The position numbers and the translations under genes are program-made. A stretch of 64,000 bases of DNA from Pestalotiopsis fici W106-1 (Eukaryota; Ascomycota; Sordariomycetes; Amphisphaeriales; Sporocadaceae): contig NW_006917098.1 in the NCBI RefSeq assembly GCF_000516985.1, positions 806,001-870,000 of the forward strand, read 5' to 3'. Each line of letters starts with the position of its first letter. Position 1 is the stretch's first letter. The notes below the pieces were generated by a model. That model saw only the letters and a list, made by a program, of their open reading frames with translations. It was not told where the DNA came from and did no database searches. Shown piece after piece: positions 38,677-51,005 of the stretch.

Positions 38677-39809
38677 CAAGAGAGAAACGACGTGTGCGTT
38701 CTCGTACCTGTGCTTTCTTTCCTTTGCAAAGCGAGTGGGTGATGGGATCGGCAGAGCATTTCTGAAACAAAAGCGCGTCTGCTCAGGGGTCTTTTGGGTC
38801 TACCAAAAATGCCAACTAACAGGTGCTAGCTTGCAGATCACTTGTCGGAACAAACCAGCAGGCAAGAAACAACCGACCGGATCTGTCATCCATCACCCCC
38901 CAAAGCATTAATCCCTACCTGGGTATTTTGGGTGAGTGTCGAAAGTGATTGGGCCTGACGTGTGCTTGTCGTATGGTGGGCGGGGGCCGAAGAGTGACGA
39001 AAAAGATCAAGGGAAGAGACGAGCTTTCCAAGTCTCTTCCAGTGACGAGACGAGACATAGCTAGCTCCCAATTTAGCAGCTAACGGCTGCCGCATCCCAC
39101 TGTCATCAGACTGGGTGCAGGTACGTATGTAGTCGTACCGTACCTTGGGAGCCCAATCAAAAAAGTTCAAGTCGACTCTCGAAAGTCAAGTAACTCAGTC
39201 TGCTGCATGAAGCAAGACTGACTGATGTCTCTTGTTCTTTGTCGTGTCAATTCTCCATTCGGGCGCTTACCTACGTGTTTTTCATTGTTCTTTTCAACAA
39301 CCTCATGCCAAGAAAAGATCAGCTCCAGATTCAGTCAGCTAGTTGCCAATTTAGTCAATCATATCCACGAGTTACTCGACCAAAGAGAGACTCTTGCACA
39401 TGATCACAAACTCTATCACCTATCATTCACGACCCGTTACTGACTTTTGTGGTATGTATGCAAGCTCTGCAGGAGGGTCCAAAGGTTCAAACCGTCCTCC
39501 CGCCCGCCGCCAGCCGCTCACCCACCCCTCCTTTGCAGCCAGCCCCAGTGTCCGGTCCAAGTCCCCTACCTAGGTATCTAAACGTTGGCGTGTAACTCCA
39601 CCATTCCCATTCCAACACCTACAATTACCCCACCCATCCATTACCAGCAGGACCAGCGCGCACCATTAGGCATCGCGGAACCCAGCTAATGCACCCCGGC
39701 TACTCGGATTCGTCCCTCACAATTTCCAAAGCAGTGACCTAACGAGGATCAGTGGTCAGCAGCAGCAGCGCCGGCAGCAGCCCTGCAAGCCATTGCCAGC
39801 AACCAAGGT

Positions 39810-39833
39810 AAGCAAGCAAGCAAGCAAGCAAGC
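39810..39833. repeat. (AAGC)6 microsatellite
   Basis: Six perfect AAGC units lie in non-coding sequence upstream of the F-box gene. Confidence 0.9.
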
Positions 39834-40068
39834 AGCTCGTCCACCTCTATCTAATTCATCATATCTTGTTCTCTTTTTGATTTACTTTTCTAACTTCTCC
39901 TGTGTCTACCCAATTATCAGCCATCTCCTCTCTCACAGATTTATATCGGACTGGAGACAGAATTCAGCATCAACAATACGAGCGCAAAAGAGAGTAGCGA
40001 GGCAAAGCACCCACCTGCCCCGCGAAAACGGGCCTGACTGATCTCATCTCCGTCCAATCTTATTACAG

Positions 40069-40098
40069 CCAAAGGCCAAAGACCAAAGACCAAAGACC
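40069..40098. repeat. CCAAAGA heptamer tandem repeat
   Basis: Three perfect copies and one variant copy (CCAAAGG) of a heptamer lie in the presumed leader or promoter of the F-box gene. Confidence 0.85.
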
Positions 40099-40560
40099 AC
40101 ACACACAGTGGACGGCCCCCGATACCAAGTACCTGACCTGAATACTACTCCAACCCGATAGTCGGATCTACGGCGCAAGGAGGAGGGATCTGGGTTTATA
40201 TTACCACCACTGCAGATCGACCTACCAACCTACCCATGCAGCGTGGACTTTCAGTAATCCCAGAATAATTCATTCAAATTCATTCGTTCGGATCTGCGAA
40301 CCCACCAACAACAAGGAGGAAGGAAGCACAAGCAGCAGCAGCAAACCGCAGTGGCGGCAACCAACTACTCTCCCAACGACTTAAACTGTCATCGAAAACG
40401 AACGAACCCCTCCATTCCATCCAATCCATCATCCCATCTAGGTTACCTACTACCTCGGCCGCTGAGGGATCCTCCCCCATACATTAATTTCTGCCACCAC
40501 CCTCCAAAAAGAAGGTCGACGTCGCCAGCCTCGTTTACATTTCCGCAATATTCCTACTTC

Positions 40561-40566
40561 ATGTGA
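40561..40566 (+). promoter_or_regulatory. Start-stop uORF (ATG-TGA) before the F-box gene
   Basis: ATG is followed directly by TGA, 134 nt upstream of the main ATG. It is the only ATG between 40269 and 40700. Start-stop elements stall initiating ribosomes and can lower downstream translation. Its relevance depends on the transcription start. Confidence 0.4.
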
Positions 40567-40700
40567 AGCTAGGAAAAGCAATTGTCGAAAAACAACAATC
40601 TATTCGTGTTCACTCGTCTTTGACATTCACCGACTTCCTCCCTTGCCCCAATTTTCCGAATACTCCTTGACAGAGACGCACTTCTAAAGAGTTGTCAACC

Positions 40701-42869
40701 ATGGGGTTCACAAAGCTCTTTCGGCGGAGCAAGAAGTCGAAATCCGACACCTCGGACTTTAACTTCAACTACGATCGCGATGCTCGCTATGCCTCCGAAA
40801 AGGCCGGATACAACAAGAGGAATAGCCACTTCATGGCCATGCCCCTAGACAATGGCATTTTTGCACCGTGGTTGCAGCTCCCCGTGCCTATTCTGCAGAG
40901 GATCTTCTCCTTTGTGTGTCCCCACTGCTACGACGAGAGCTACGAGACATGCGAACAGAGCGCCATTGAGGATGCTTGCATGCTTTGCGATTTGAGGGAT
41001 ATCTCGCATGCTGGTCGGGTGTGCAGAGCTTGGAGAAAGGTGGCCGTGCCCATGATGTAAGTACGGGAGCTTGCATTCAAGGCCTTGTTTGAGCTAGGAC
41101 GGCAGCAGTCGAGTCTCACACTGCCAGCAATACGAAGACAGTAACACGGCCTCGTTTGTTGGCAGTTGAGTATCGCCTGGAAACAGATGGCCAGTTTTAA
41201 GGATGAGGCGACGAACGAGTTGAGACCAGTCAAAACTAACATCATCTTCTACAGTTACCACAGCATACGTATTGATGCTGTCCACTACTGCGAACGCGAA
41301 ATCTACCTTTCAGATATGCGAAAGCGCAAGACAAAGTTCGATCGCAATGGAAACCCGGAAGACCCGGCGAGCGCACGACTCAACCTGCTATGCCGCACTC
41401 TTCGCGACGACCCCACGAGGCTGGGCAAAATGGTCCAGTACTTTAAGACGCCGTACATGTTGCGAGAATCGAAAACGTCGGATCTTGCTCGCACCATTGC
41501 AGTCCTCCCCAATTTGCACTACCTAGACCTGCCAGAGGGAGTCTTCGCTGGAGACCCTGCCTATGCGACGCTCACGCTCGAGGTGCAGGCTAGATGCCCG
41601 GACCTCAGAAAGATGACGTACCTAGGCGGATGCGAGCGCAACTTGGAAACTCTGGCCTCGGGCAACGTCTGGACAAAATTGGAGGTCTTGGAGCTCACCA
41701 GGATCAATATGGACCCGCAGACCTTGAGACATTGCCTGTCCGTCATGCAGTGTCTTCGAGCACTCAAGGTCACAGAGAGTCGGGTTATGGACGATGACTT
41801 TTTCAGGTACAATGACGTCTTACCTGCAGTACCAGCTCTGGAAGAGCTTATTCTCAAGGAGGTGCCAAGAGTGGCAGCCGCTGGCCTGGAAGCCTATCTT
41901 TCGCGTCCTGATGTCCAATCGCGTCTCAAGGTGCTATCCCTTCAAGACACAGGAATCCACCCGACCAACCTGCATGAGGTCTTGTTCAATGCGCCCAACC
42001 TGCAGGCCTTGTCGCTGATTGCCGAGGTGGACACTGCATTCCCGTTCAATGCCAATATTCCACCATTGGCCAACTTTAGCCTCAAGACGCTGCGTTACGA
42101 GATCACGGCCTCGCCAGAGGTGGGCGCATATGCTGGCATGACGCAAGGATATTACAACTACTTGGCCCAATCTCTGTTTGCCGACGGTTTCCCGCTACTC
42201 TCTTCTCTTTATGTTCGAGATGAGACTTTTGCGGATAGGCTACTGGGTCTTCCGCCACCGATGCCAGGATATGCAGGCGGTGCTCAGCGCCCATCGAGTT
42301 CTTCGTCAATGGGCCCCTTTGGGATGGGCGGCGGGTCTATGAGCCCCCAATCCACAGGCGGAGGCAATCCATTCTCACCCGGCTTAGCAGCGCCTGGTGG
42401 CAACACCAATAGATTTAGCAGCAACAATCCGTTTGCCCAACCACAGGTCCAACAGCGCTTTGGAGGTCCTCCGATGCTGAATCTTAATCAGACCTTGGCG
42501 GTGTACACAAAAGGCGAAGACGAAAACGACTGGGGCCTAATCAAGATGGACCCCTACGACAACCCCGGCTATGCCGGCGGGCGTGGTGTCGGCGGTGGCC
42601 GCGCTCACCATGCGAGAAGTAGCTCCGCAACTCACGATCGACCCTTGAGCAGTTATGGATTAGCCGACGTAGGGTCGAGATGGAGAGAGGGCAGCGGCGG
42701 TGCCCGTATGAGTGTCATCATGGGTAATGGGGCAGGTGGCTTCCTGGCAGTACCAGGCGGTGCCGATCCGTCTCACACCAGGAGGAAGAGTGAGGGCAGC
42801 GGTGCCGACGAGTGGCCGAGACCAAAGAGCAGCTCAGGAGCCAGAGCCGACAAGGATCTCTGGCGGTAA
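40701..42869 (+). CDS. F-box protein with LRR-like repeat region
   Basis: F-box proteins bind Skp1 and select substrates for SCF ubiquitin ligases. Two exons (40701-41056 and 41255-42869, intron 198 nt) give 656 aa. The N-terminus is a short basic stretch (MGFTKLFRRSKKSK). The F-box-like segment (about 54-125) starts WLQLPVPILQRIFSFV and ends VCRAWRKVAVPMIYHSI. It is split by a Cys-rich insert with CxxC pairs at 73/76 and 93/96. Residues of about 150-420 form an LRR-like array (for example LPNLHYLDLPEGVF, LEVLELTRINM, PALEELILKEV). The last 230 residues are Gly/Ser/Pro-rich and probably disordered, ending in a basic Ser-rich tail. The target is unknown. The splice is confirmed because it restores MIYHSIRID at the F-box end. 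Confidence 0.87.
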
Positions 42870-43911
42870 AGCGATGATGCGGGAGATGTGAAAAAAAGAA
42901 GAACTGAAGAAAAATGTTTGAACGGCCGTCGTTAACGAGAAAGGGAGGCGCTATAGTGGATGTTGGAGTTTGTCTTCGTCATGGGACTCTGTAATCATGG
43001 AGACATTGATCAAAGCAAGCAAGCATTGCTTACATACCATTCTATGACGGACAATTTGGCTGAACTTAGGGAGGAGGCTTTATACCCAATGGGATCAATT
43101 GAAAATTTTGCTGTACTCTGATGAAATACTAACCTTGGTGTGACGTGCCGATATGATATATGCTCAGGGAAATGTGGGTATTAGACTAGAATGGTATATG
43201 GTGATTGGAAACAGATGATAACCGAGAGAGGTCGGAGTAAACCATGGTGATCCGTAGCACTATGGTATTGGCCAGCCACTAACAGTGCACAATTAACGAA
43301 TGCCAATTTTGTATAGTCGATGGATTCCACCAGGACATCTTTTCCACTGTGTGCAATTGCAAAACTGGAAATCCAGTATATCAATTAAAAGGAATTTCAT
43401 CGTATTTGTTCAAGGGTGAAACAAATCTCATGTTTTAATCAAGATTTTCCATCTTCTACTCGGATACTTTCTTTACCCTCGTTTTTCTCTCTCTCGGGAT
43501 TCGGAACTCATGTCAGCATCATGGGCATGGGTAATGCCGAGAAATACTTTAGTCTACACCCAGGCAGCATTATCATTTGCCCATGTAACCCCCCACTTCC
43601 GAAGCCGAAGTAAAATGATACCAGGTTATTGGAACCGGCAACAACAATGTGTCAGAGCCGCATCGTATGAGAAGAATTTTGGCGAAAAGAAGGAGTCAGA
43701 CTCTGGTCTTGTTCCTTGGATCACCAATTTTATTGAGTGTTATGCGAGTGTAAAACTGTGGGTGTTTACAAACCTGCTAGAAGCACAATTCAATCCTTCC
43801 AAGTCGTCTACCCAAGGCTACCTAATCAGATCAGACCTTCAAGGACTCGTCGATTGACTCACCATCCAGCCACCAGGTCCTTTGGTTTGGACTGAATTGG
43901 CAATCAAAACA
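42870..43911. other. Spacer between F-box gene and ABC transporter
   Basis: It contains the 3' flank of the F-box gene and the ABC transporter promoter. The open frame at 43510-43857 has no domain and is judged spurious. Nothing else is recognised. Confidence 0.6.
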
Positions 43912-46900
43912 ATGCCCTTTTCTACGGGCGAGGAGAATCTGCTCCAGCTGAATCAGGCCGACTTTGACTTTAACGTGCAGTTCGAGCAGCTATTCTTCTC
44001 CATCATCCCATCCGTCTTGTTCATTGTGACCTCGCTATGGCGGACCATATCTCAAGCGCGGAAACCCACCGTGGTGAACGCGCCTGTATTCCAATTGATT
44101 AAACTAGTATGTCTTTCTCTTATACACCGTAAATATATATCAACAGTCTAGAGTATTTATATCACATAATACTAACGTCGATACTTCCACAAAGGGCGCC
44201 ATCACAACATACGTTGGTCTCGAGCTGGCACTCCTCATCCTGGTGGCAGTGGGCTCGTTCCGCGCAACCACCATGTTTGTGGCTGCGTCGGCCCTCAAAC
44301 TCGTGTCGGCTCTGGCCATGATCACGCTGAGCGTCGTGGACCACAGCCGCAGTCCACGGCCGTCGGTCCTGCTGAGCAGCTACTTGTTCCTGACGCTGCT
44401 CCTCGACGGCGCGCAGGCCCGGACGTTGTTTTTGCTGTCCGCCTCGGACAAACCAGAGCTCACCTACAGCAGCATCTTTGCGGCAGCCATGGCCCTCAAG
44501 GCTGCTATCCTGTTGCTCGAAGCCCAGCGCAAGTCCAGATGGGTGAGCTGGCCGGATAATGAAGGCGAAAAGGAGCACAGCCCCGAAGAAACGAGCGGCA
44601 TCTTTTCCTTGGGCGTCTTCTTTTGGCTGAACCGACTGTTTGCGGAAGGCTATAGCAAAGTGCTCGGCCTGGCCGATCTATACCCGCTGGACCGCTCCCT
44701 CAACGGCAGGCTGCTCCATGACGAATTTTCCCGGACCATGGACTATGCGAAACTCCAGGGCGACCAGTACGGCCTCGTCAAGGTGCTCGTGCCGACCCTC
44801 AGAGTCCCGCTGCTCTTGCCCGTGGCGCCGCGTCTGGCTCTGCTGGGCTTTACCTTTTGTCAGCCGCTCTTTCTCGAGAAACTGCTGGACCACCTCGCCG
44901 CGCCACAGATTGAGGACAATGTCGGGTACGGCTTTATTGGCGCCGCTGTTCTCATCTACACGGGTATTGCCGTCTCGTATGCCTTGACGTCGTATTTTCA
45001 CCACCGCGCCCGCACCATGCTGCGGTCCATCCTGGTCACTGAGATCTTTGACAAGGCGACCAAGGCCCGCATGGGCGGCGGCGGCGGCACGAGCAATGAT
45101 GATAGTGCCGCGCTCACCCTCATGAGCACCGACATGGAGCGCATCCGAGTGGGACTGGCCAGACTGCATGATATCTGGGCCTCCATCATCCAAGCCGGCC
45201 TGGCCGGGTGGCTATTGTACAACCGCATCGGCCTGGCCTTTCTGGTGCCTATTGGCCTAGTGACGGCGTGTTTTGGCGGCCTGGGCGTCCTCGTCAAGTT
45301 CACGGGAGACTCGCAGAGATCGTGGATGGAGCGAGTACAAAGGCGTGTGGGCCTGACGGCAACGGTGATTGCCAGCATGAAGAACCTGAAGATATCGGGT
45401 CTCTCCGGCGTAGTGGGAGGACTCGTCCAGGAACTCCGCGTCGTGGAACTGGCGGCGGGCACTCGGTTCCTGCAAATCGTCATCGTGGCGGCGCTCCTGG
45501 GGTTCACGCCGCTGCTGGTCGGCCCGCCGCTCACGTTTGCCGCCGCCGGTGGGCGCGCCCTGGACGTCTCTCGCATGTTTACTAGTCTCTCATACCTCTT
45601 GCTGCTCACCAGGCCCCTGGCGGATGTATTCCAGGCCATACCGCAGTTCCTGTCTGCCCTGGCATGCCTCGGCCGCATCCAAGCCTTTCTCGAGTGTGAG
45701 ACCCGGCACGACTTTCGTCGTGTCTTGGCAGACTTGAGATTAAACTCGGAGAAGCCATCAAATGAGAGCGGTGCCTCGTCCGAGGGTGTGGCGTCGGTAC
45801 ACCCAATCACTATAGAAAATGGCAGCTTTGGATGGGAGCCCGACAAGTTTTCATTGCGAGATATCAACACCCGCATCCCCAAGTCCTCCCTCACCATGGC
45901 CATTGGCCCAGTCGGCTCGGGCAAGTCGACCCTGTGCAAAGCCTTGCTTGGCGAGATTCCCTATAGCCAAGGCAGCGTGGTGCTGAGTAACAGATTTCCT
46001 CACGTGGGCTTTTGTGACCAGACGGCATTTCTTTCCAACGGTTCAATCCGGGACAATATCGTGGGCTTTACCCCGTTTGAGCCGAGCCGGTACCACGAAG
46101 TCATTGAAGCCACGGCCCTAGCATTTGATATTGCCACGCTGCCGAAGGGTGACGGGACCAACATTGGCTCCGACGGCATCACCTTGTCCGGGGGCCAGAA
46201 GCAGCGCGTCTCGCTGGCGCGCGCTCTGTACCTGCACTCGGACCTGCTGGTGCTCGACGACATCTTTAGCGGTCTCGACGCCGACACCGAGGACCAAGTC
46301 TTTCGCCGCGTCTTTGGGCCCGAGGGGTTGCTGAGGCGGCGCGGCACGACCGTGGTATTGTGCACCCACAGCGTCCGACACTTGCCGGCGGCCGACTACA
46401 TTATTGCCCTGGGACAGGGCACCATTGCCGAGCAGGGGACACTTGACGAGCTCATGGCTGGACCGGAGGAGGGCTATGTCCAGCGTCTGGGGCTGAGGAG
46501 CCCGTCCGACAGCGACGTTACCTCCGACGCGTCGACGCCAAAGGATAGTGGTGGTGCGCAGGAGCCCGCGTCACTGGTGCTCGCTGCCACGACGAGCCAT
46601 GCCTCCTTGGCGGCTCCCAATGTGGACGAGTCTCGTAAAGTCGGGGACAAGACGGTCTATAAGCATTATATTAAGAGTATGGGCTGGTTTTTGGCAGCTT
46701 GGAGTTTATTCTTTGCAGCGCTGTGGGGATTCTTTACCAATTTTTCCACCGTTTGTGAGTTTATCCTTGTCCCTCTCGTTCAGGTCTGATATAGTCGACA
46801 TATTCCACAAACGTGACTTGAGAGAAATAGCAAAGACTGACCGCGTCGATGTGTTCCCACAGGGCTAACCTACTGGACCGACGATGCCAATTCTGCCCAC

Positions 46901-48861
46901 CCGAAACACGGCTATGCCTACTACGCCGGGATATACGCCTTGCTTCAAATCAGCGGCATGATATCGCTGTTACTTCTTGGTGTGGCCTTGTTCATTGTTT
47001 CGGTGAAAAGGGCAGGCGCCAATCTTCACCAAGATGCTCTCAAGACATTGATGCGAGCACCTCTGCGATTCTTCACCAAGACGGATACTGGCGTCGTGAC
47101 CAACTTGTTTTCGCAAGATCTGAACCTTATTGATACCGAGCTGCCAGATGCCGTCTTGAATACCCTGTTTTGTGTAAGTTTGTCGTCGTCGTCCACGACT
47201 AATGATTTCAATTGAGCTAAATGAGAACTTGCAGGTCTCTCAAGCCATTGGCCAGGCAGCCGTCATGCTGACTTCCTCTCCATACTTGGCTATCAGTTAT
47301 CCGTTCCTCGGTGCTCTGTTGTATATTGTACAGTGGTTCTACTTGAGAACTTCTCGACAGCTGCGGTTGCTCGACCTCGAGGCCAAGAGTCCCCTGTAGT
47401 AAGTCTACCCATGGTACAATCTGGTAGTTCGTCGTGATTTGTGCTGACACGGGATGAAAAGCACTCATTTCCTCGATACACTAAAAGGCATCACAACCTT
47501 GCGAGCTTTTGGTGAGTATCCAGCATCATTGATGGACTGCAAAAGCGTTCTGTGAAACGCATACCGCTCTCGGAAGCCTCACAAGCAGCTGCTAACACCA
47601 TGTTCAGGATTCATCCCCAATGAAATTTCGAAAAACTCGCACCTGATCGATTCTAGCCAAAGACCAGCCTACCTGTTGCTCATGATCCAGTCGTGGCTGA
47701 ATCTCGTCCTGGACCTCGTAGTCATGGTCATGGCGGCCGTGCTGACGACGCTCGCGGTCCGCCTGCACTCCAACGCCGGGTTTGCTGGCGCCTCTCTCGT
47801 CACCCTCATGAGTTTCGGCGACAACCTGTCGGGTATTGTCACGTACTGGACCAAGCTCGAGACGTCCATTGGAGCCATTGCCCGGCTCAAGACGTTTAAC
47901 GAGACGGTCGCGCCAGAGGACCAGGAACAGGAGACCATTGTGCCGCCTGAGCAGTGGCCCCAGAATGGTGCGATAGAGCTCAAGGGTGTCTCGGCGAGTT
48001 ATGAGTAAGAATGAGATCCCTCCAGAATATCATATCCCTCATGAAAAGACTGATCAGTGCTAATGAACAAGCAGTAGCGACAATGATACAAATGGCGCAC
48101 CACCCAATCTGGCACTGCGCGACATCCACTTGTCTATCAAGCAAGGCGAAAAAGTCGCCATCTGTGGACGCACCGGCAGCGGCAAATCCAGCCTGGTGGC
48201 GCTCCTCCTCAAGCTCCTGGACTCGGTGCCCGAGACGGCCGACGAGGCCATCATCATTGACCAGACGCCTCTGCGCCGCGTGGACCGCGGCGCCCTGCGC
48301 CAGCGCCTCATTGCCGTACCCCAGGAGGCCGTGTTCCTGCCCGACGGGTCCACCTTTCGGCGCAACCTCGACCCCTCGGACAGCGCCGCCTCGTCATCGG
48401 CAGAGGCGTGCCGAGATGTCCTGGTCGCCGTCGGCATGTGGGATTTTGTCCGGGATCGCGGCGGTCTCGATGCGGGTATGAGTCCCGGGACCCTCAGCGC
48501 CGGGCAGCGGCAGCTCCTCTCGCTTGGTCGGGCTTTGCTGCGGCGTCGCGTGCGAGCGGCGCAGGGACTGGGTCTAGGCTTGGGTAGCAGCGGCGGGGGA
48601 TCCGAGGGTGGAGTGCTCTTGCTCGACGAGGTGAGCTCGAGTGTCGATCACCACACGGAAAAGGTGATGCAAGATATCATCCGGACCGAGTTCCAGGCTT
48701 ATACGGTGGTTGCGGTCAGCCACCGGCTAGACATGATAATGGATTTTGATCGAGTTGTTGTCATGGATACCGGAGAAATTGTAGAGGTTGGAAATCCAAT
48801 GGTACTTGCGGGAGAGGAGGGGACGAGATTTGGTGACCTGGTTCGGGCTGGTGGCTTGTAG
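43912..48861 (+). CDS. ABCC/MRP-type full ABC transporter
   Basis: ABCC exporters move conjugated organic anions, drugs or metabolites across the plasma or vacuolar membrane using ATP. Seven exons give 1487 aa: 43912-44106, 44195-46754, 46863-47173, 47235-47398, 47462-47511, 47608-48004 and 48075-48861. The order is an N-terminal TMD0-like hydrophobic region (about 1-150), TMD1, NBD1, TMD2, NBD2. NBD1 has Walker A GPVGSGKST (from Gly636), signature LSGGQKQR and Walker B LLVLDDIFSGLD. The Asp in place of the catalytic Glu is usual for ABCC NBD1. NBD2 has Walker A GRTGSGKSS (from Gly1257), signature LSAGQRQ and LLLDEVSSSVD, so it is catalytically competent. A Gly-rich insert separates the NBD2 signature from Walker B. 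The substrate is unknown. It converges with the DUF7730-like gene 181 nt downstream. Confidence 0.94.
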
Positions 48862-49042
48862 ATGGAAATGATATGTGTATATTTGTGGTGAGTTGTATAT
48901 AATTTAGATGACGACTTTACTTGTTTGAAGTCTTCATTACTAGTAATCGTATATATCTGACACAGGTATCTCATTACAGCACGCAACAAGCATGCACTTA
49001 CTTTGAGAATGCACAATTTCAAGCATCAACCCAGTGTCATGC

Positions 49043-50027
49043 TCATACACGGCGAGACTGCATTCGATCTGGCTCGACAAAGCGTTCAAGTCGAAAGGGA
49101 TATTCGTCAAATTGTTGACCCGAGGATGGCCAGCTGACCCTCAGAAGGAAATAATTGCAGGGGGAAATCTGCTTTAGCGGCTCAAACAGTGGCGTCTCGA
49201 AGTCATCAAGTTGTGTCCCCTGCCGAGACAGCTCATCCCGCCGAGCGCGGAACCCGAGAATGTGTATCGTCACGACCAACGTGTGCAGCGACCGCATCGA
49301 CGCCACCACGGCCCAGACGCACTCCCAGGGCGTGTCGCCATGGCCGATGCCGCCGTCCCAGCCGGGCCAGACGCCGCCAAAGGCATTGTGTGATTTTGTG
49401 ACGAGGCCATCGCGTCGCCATTCCAGGAAGAGGGATAGCCGGACGTGCCGCACATTGTCAAGGTGGTGAGGGATCACGGTCCGTGGAAATACGCAGATGG
49501 ACACAATGTTGCTAAAGTGTATAGTGCTGGTCCTATAGAGGACATCTACGGCCTCCGAGTATCTGCCAAATGCATCAGCAATAAGTTTTCTAGATCTGGC
49601 CAAACGATCATGATTCATTCCCAAGAAATATCCAAAGGGGCAAGAATTTGTGGCCCTCTCACATTAATCGACAGGCAGTCAAGAGAGCACCGACCGGACT
49701 CCTCTCGGAGAGTGGCTGGCGGTCGCGAAACAAGTCGAGTTGCTCCTGTTCCATGGTGAAATTGGTTTCCAGGGGCAATCCGATGCACTTTTCGTGGTCG
49801 CTGGTATCCGTCGAGGTTGGCTCGAGGCAGCGCAGGCCGGCGAGCTTCTTGTCGTGAATAAACATGTGCAGGTGTTTTGGCCCAAATACGTGCTCATAAA
49901 TCATGAATCTTAGTTCTGGAAGCAGCATGGTGAAGAACAATGACGACGTCTGGAGTAGTGGACCTGTTTCCGAGACTGATGAATGGGCCATTGTGTTAGG
50001 TGTATGTGAGGATACTGTCCCTTCCAT
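49043..50027 (-). CDS. DUF7730-like fungal protein
   Basis: The molecular function of this family is unknown; it is common and expanded in Pezizomycotina. Two exons (50027-49663 and 49562-49043, intron 100 nt) give 294 aa. The N-terminal part has MLLPELRFMIYEHVFG, matching the LPxEIRxMIYE start of the family. It then has a segment beginning LLTACRLIYSEAVDVLYRTSTIHF, which is reconstituted exactly across the splice. The second half has a hydrophobic core with RHVRLSLFLEW and a long linker. There is no signal peptide. Met13 (49991) is an alternative start. The N-terminus resembles an F-box-like motif, so a protein-interaction role is possible but unproven. Confidence 0.75.
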
Positions 50028-50910
50028 GACCTCGTGGTGGTTGGAGACTGTTTGCCGTACTGTGTCTGAGAAGCAATAATGCGTCTATGTTGTATTCGCA
50101 TAAATCAAACAGATACTGCCCACCTTGTAAAATATGCGAAGAAAGAATTTGTCAATTTAGTGATTAGGGAAAACAATAGTTCTTTACCACAAGGACTTTG
50201 TCAGCTTGAAGTTTAGCTCTCTGTCCTAGGTCCTAATCTTCAAAAAGTCCTACACAGCCTCTCTTTCATACTCGAAAAGTGGCGAGTGGGGTTCTGAGTG
50301 ATAGGGTAAAGCGGCTATGTTGCTTGGGCCAAAATTAGACTCGAGAACAATGTATAGGCAGTCAACTAATCGAGAATGAGGTAGAATTGGGATATTCTCA
50401 TGTCCATTCTTGTAGTTATACAGAGAATAGAAACCGGTGAGTATAAATACGCAGCCTCGGCTACAGATGTTTCTAATCATCATTTTTGCCTTGCTTCTTG
50501 GTTCGGCCAACTTGCCAATGGATTACTCCTTTGTCCACGTCGGTCGGTATGCCTCCAAATATGTCTACGAGGTTTGATATTTAGGTGTGATCTCGAAATG
50601 TAATTGAATAATCGAGAAATGCATCGCATGTGATGAAGCTAGTGGTATAAAAGTTCCCAGTGGCATTATGGATGTGGATGTAACAGACGGCACGACCTTG
50701 AAATGGCAAAGCCAAACCTCAGCTGCGACTCTATGTATGCCCCCACCAAGCCCACTATCAGGGTTTCTCCACGATAAGTAATTTCTGGGCGGCAACAGTG
50801 GATGTCTTGCGACATGGTCTAATCTAAGACCACGAATCTCCAACAGCAACCAATCAAGTGGTCAGCCGAGCAACGGCAGGCACGACTGAGACACCTATCT
50901 CCCAAAAAGC
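50028..50910. other. Spacer between DUF7730-like gene and tRNA-Phe
   Basis: The sequence is somewhat AT-rich, with no supportable gene or repeat. Confidence 0.6.
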
Positions 50911-51005
50911 GTCGCTTTAGCTCACTTGGGAGAGCGCCAGACTGAAGCCCCAAACTTCAGGACCTTGTTATCTGGAGGCACTGTGTTCGATCCACAGAAG
51001 CGACA
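50911..51005 (+). tRNA. tRNA-Phe (GAA) with a 22-nt intron
   Basis: The cloverleaf folds completely. The acceptor stem GTCGCTT pairs with AAGCGAC (50998-51004), followed by discriminator A51005. The D arm is GCTC...GAGC, the anticodon stem CCAGA (50937-50941) pairs with TCTGG (50971-50975), and the T arm is CTGTG-TTCGATC-CACAG. The anticodon GAA is at 50944-50946. The intron runs 50948-50969, after the nucleotide 3' of the anticodon, the canonical position removed by tRNA splicing endonuclease. Internal A and B boxes serve as the Pol III promoter. Confidence 0.95.

Larger units (their letters stand above)
38020..40700. other. Spacer and long leader before the F-box gene
   Basis: No gene is supported. 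It contains a C-rich run at about 38105-38120, a 10-bp inverted repeat at 38633-38676 and an 8-bp one at 38389-38417. An (AAGC)6 microsatellite lies at 39810-39833 and a CCAAAGA tandem at 40069-40098. Two tiny uORFs occur at 40236-40268 and 40561-40566. The final 400 nt are CT/CA-rich and nearly free of ATG, like a long 5' leader. Confidence 0.6.

Noticed and set aside
44998..45939. 313-codon open frame antisense to the ABC transporter
   Set aside because: It is a shadow of TMD1/NBD1 coding sequence; Arg/Ser/Pro-rich, no domain.
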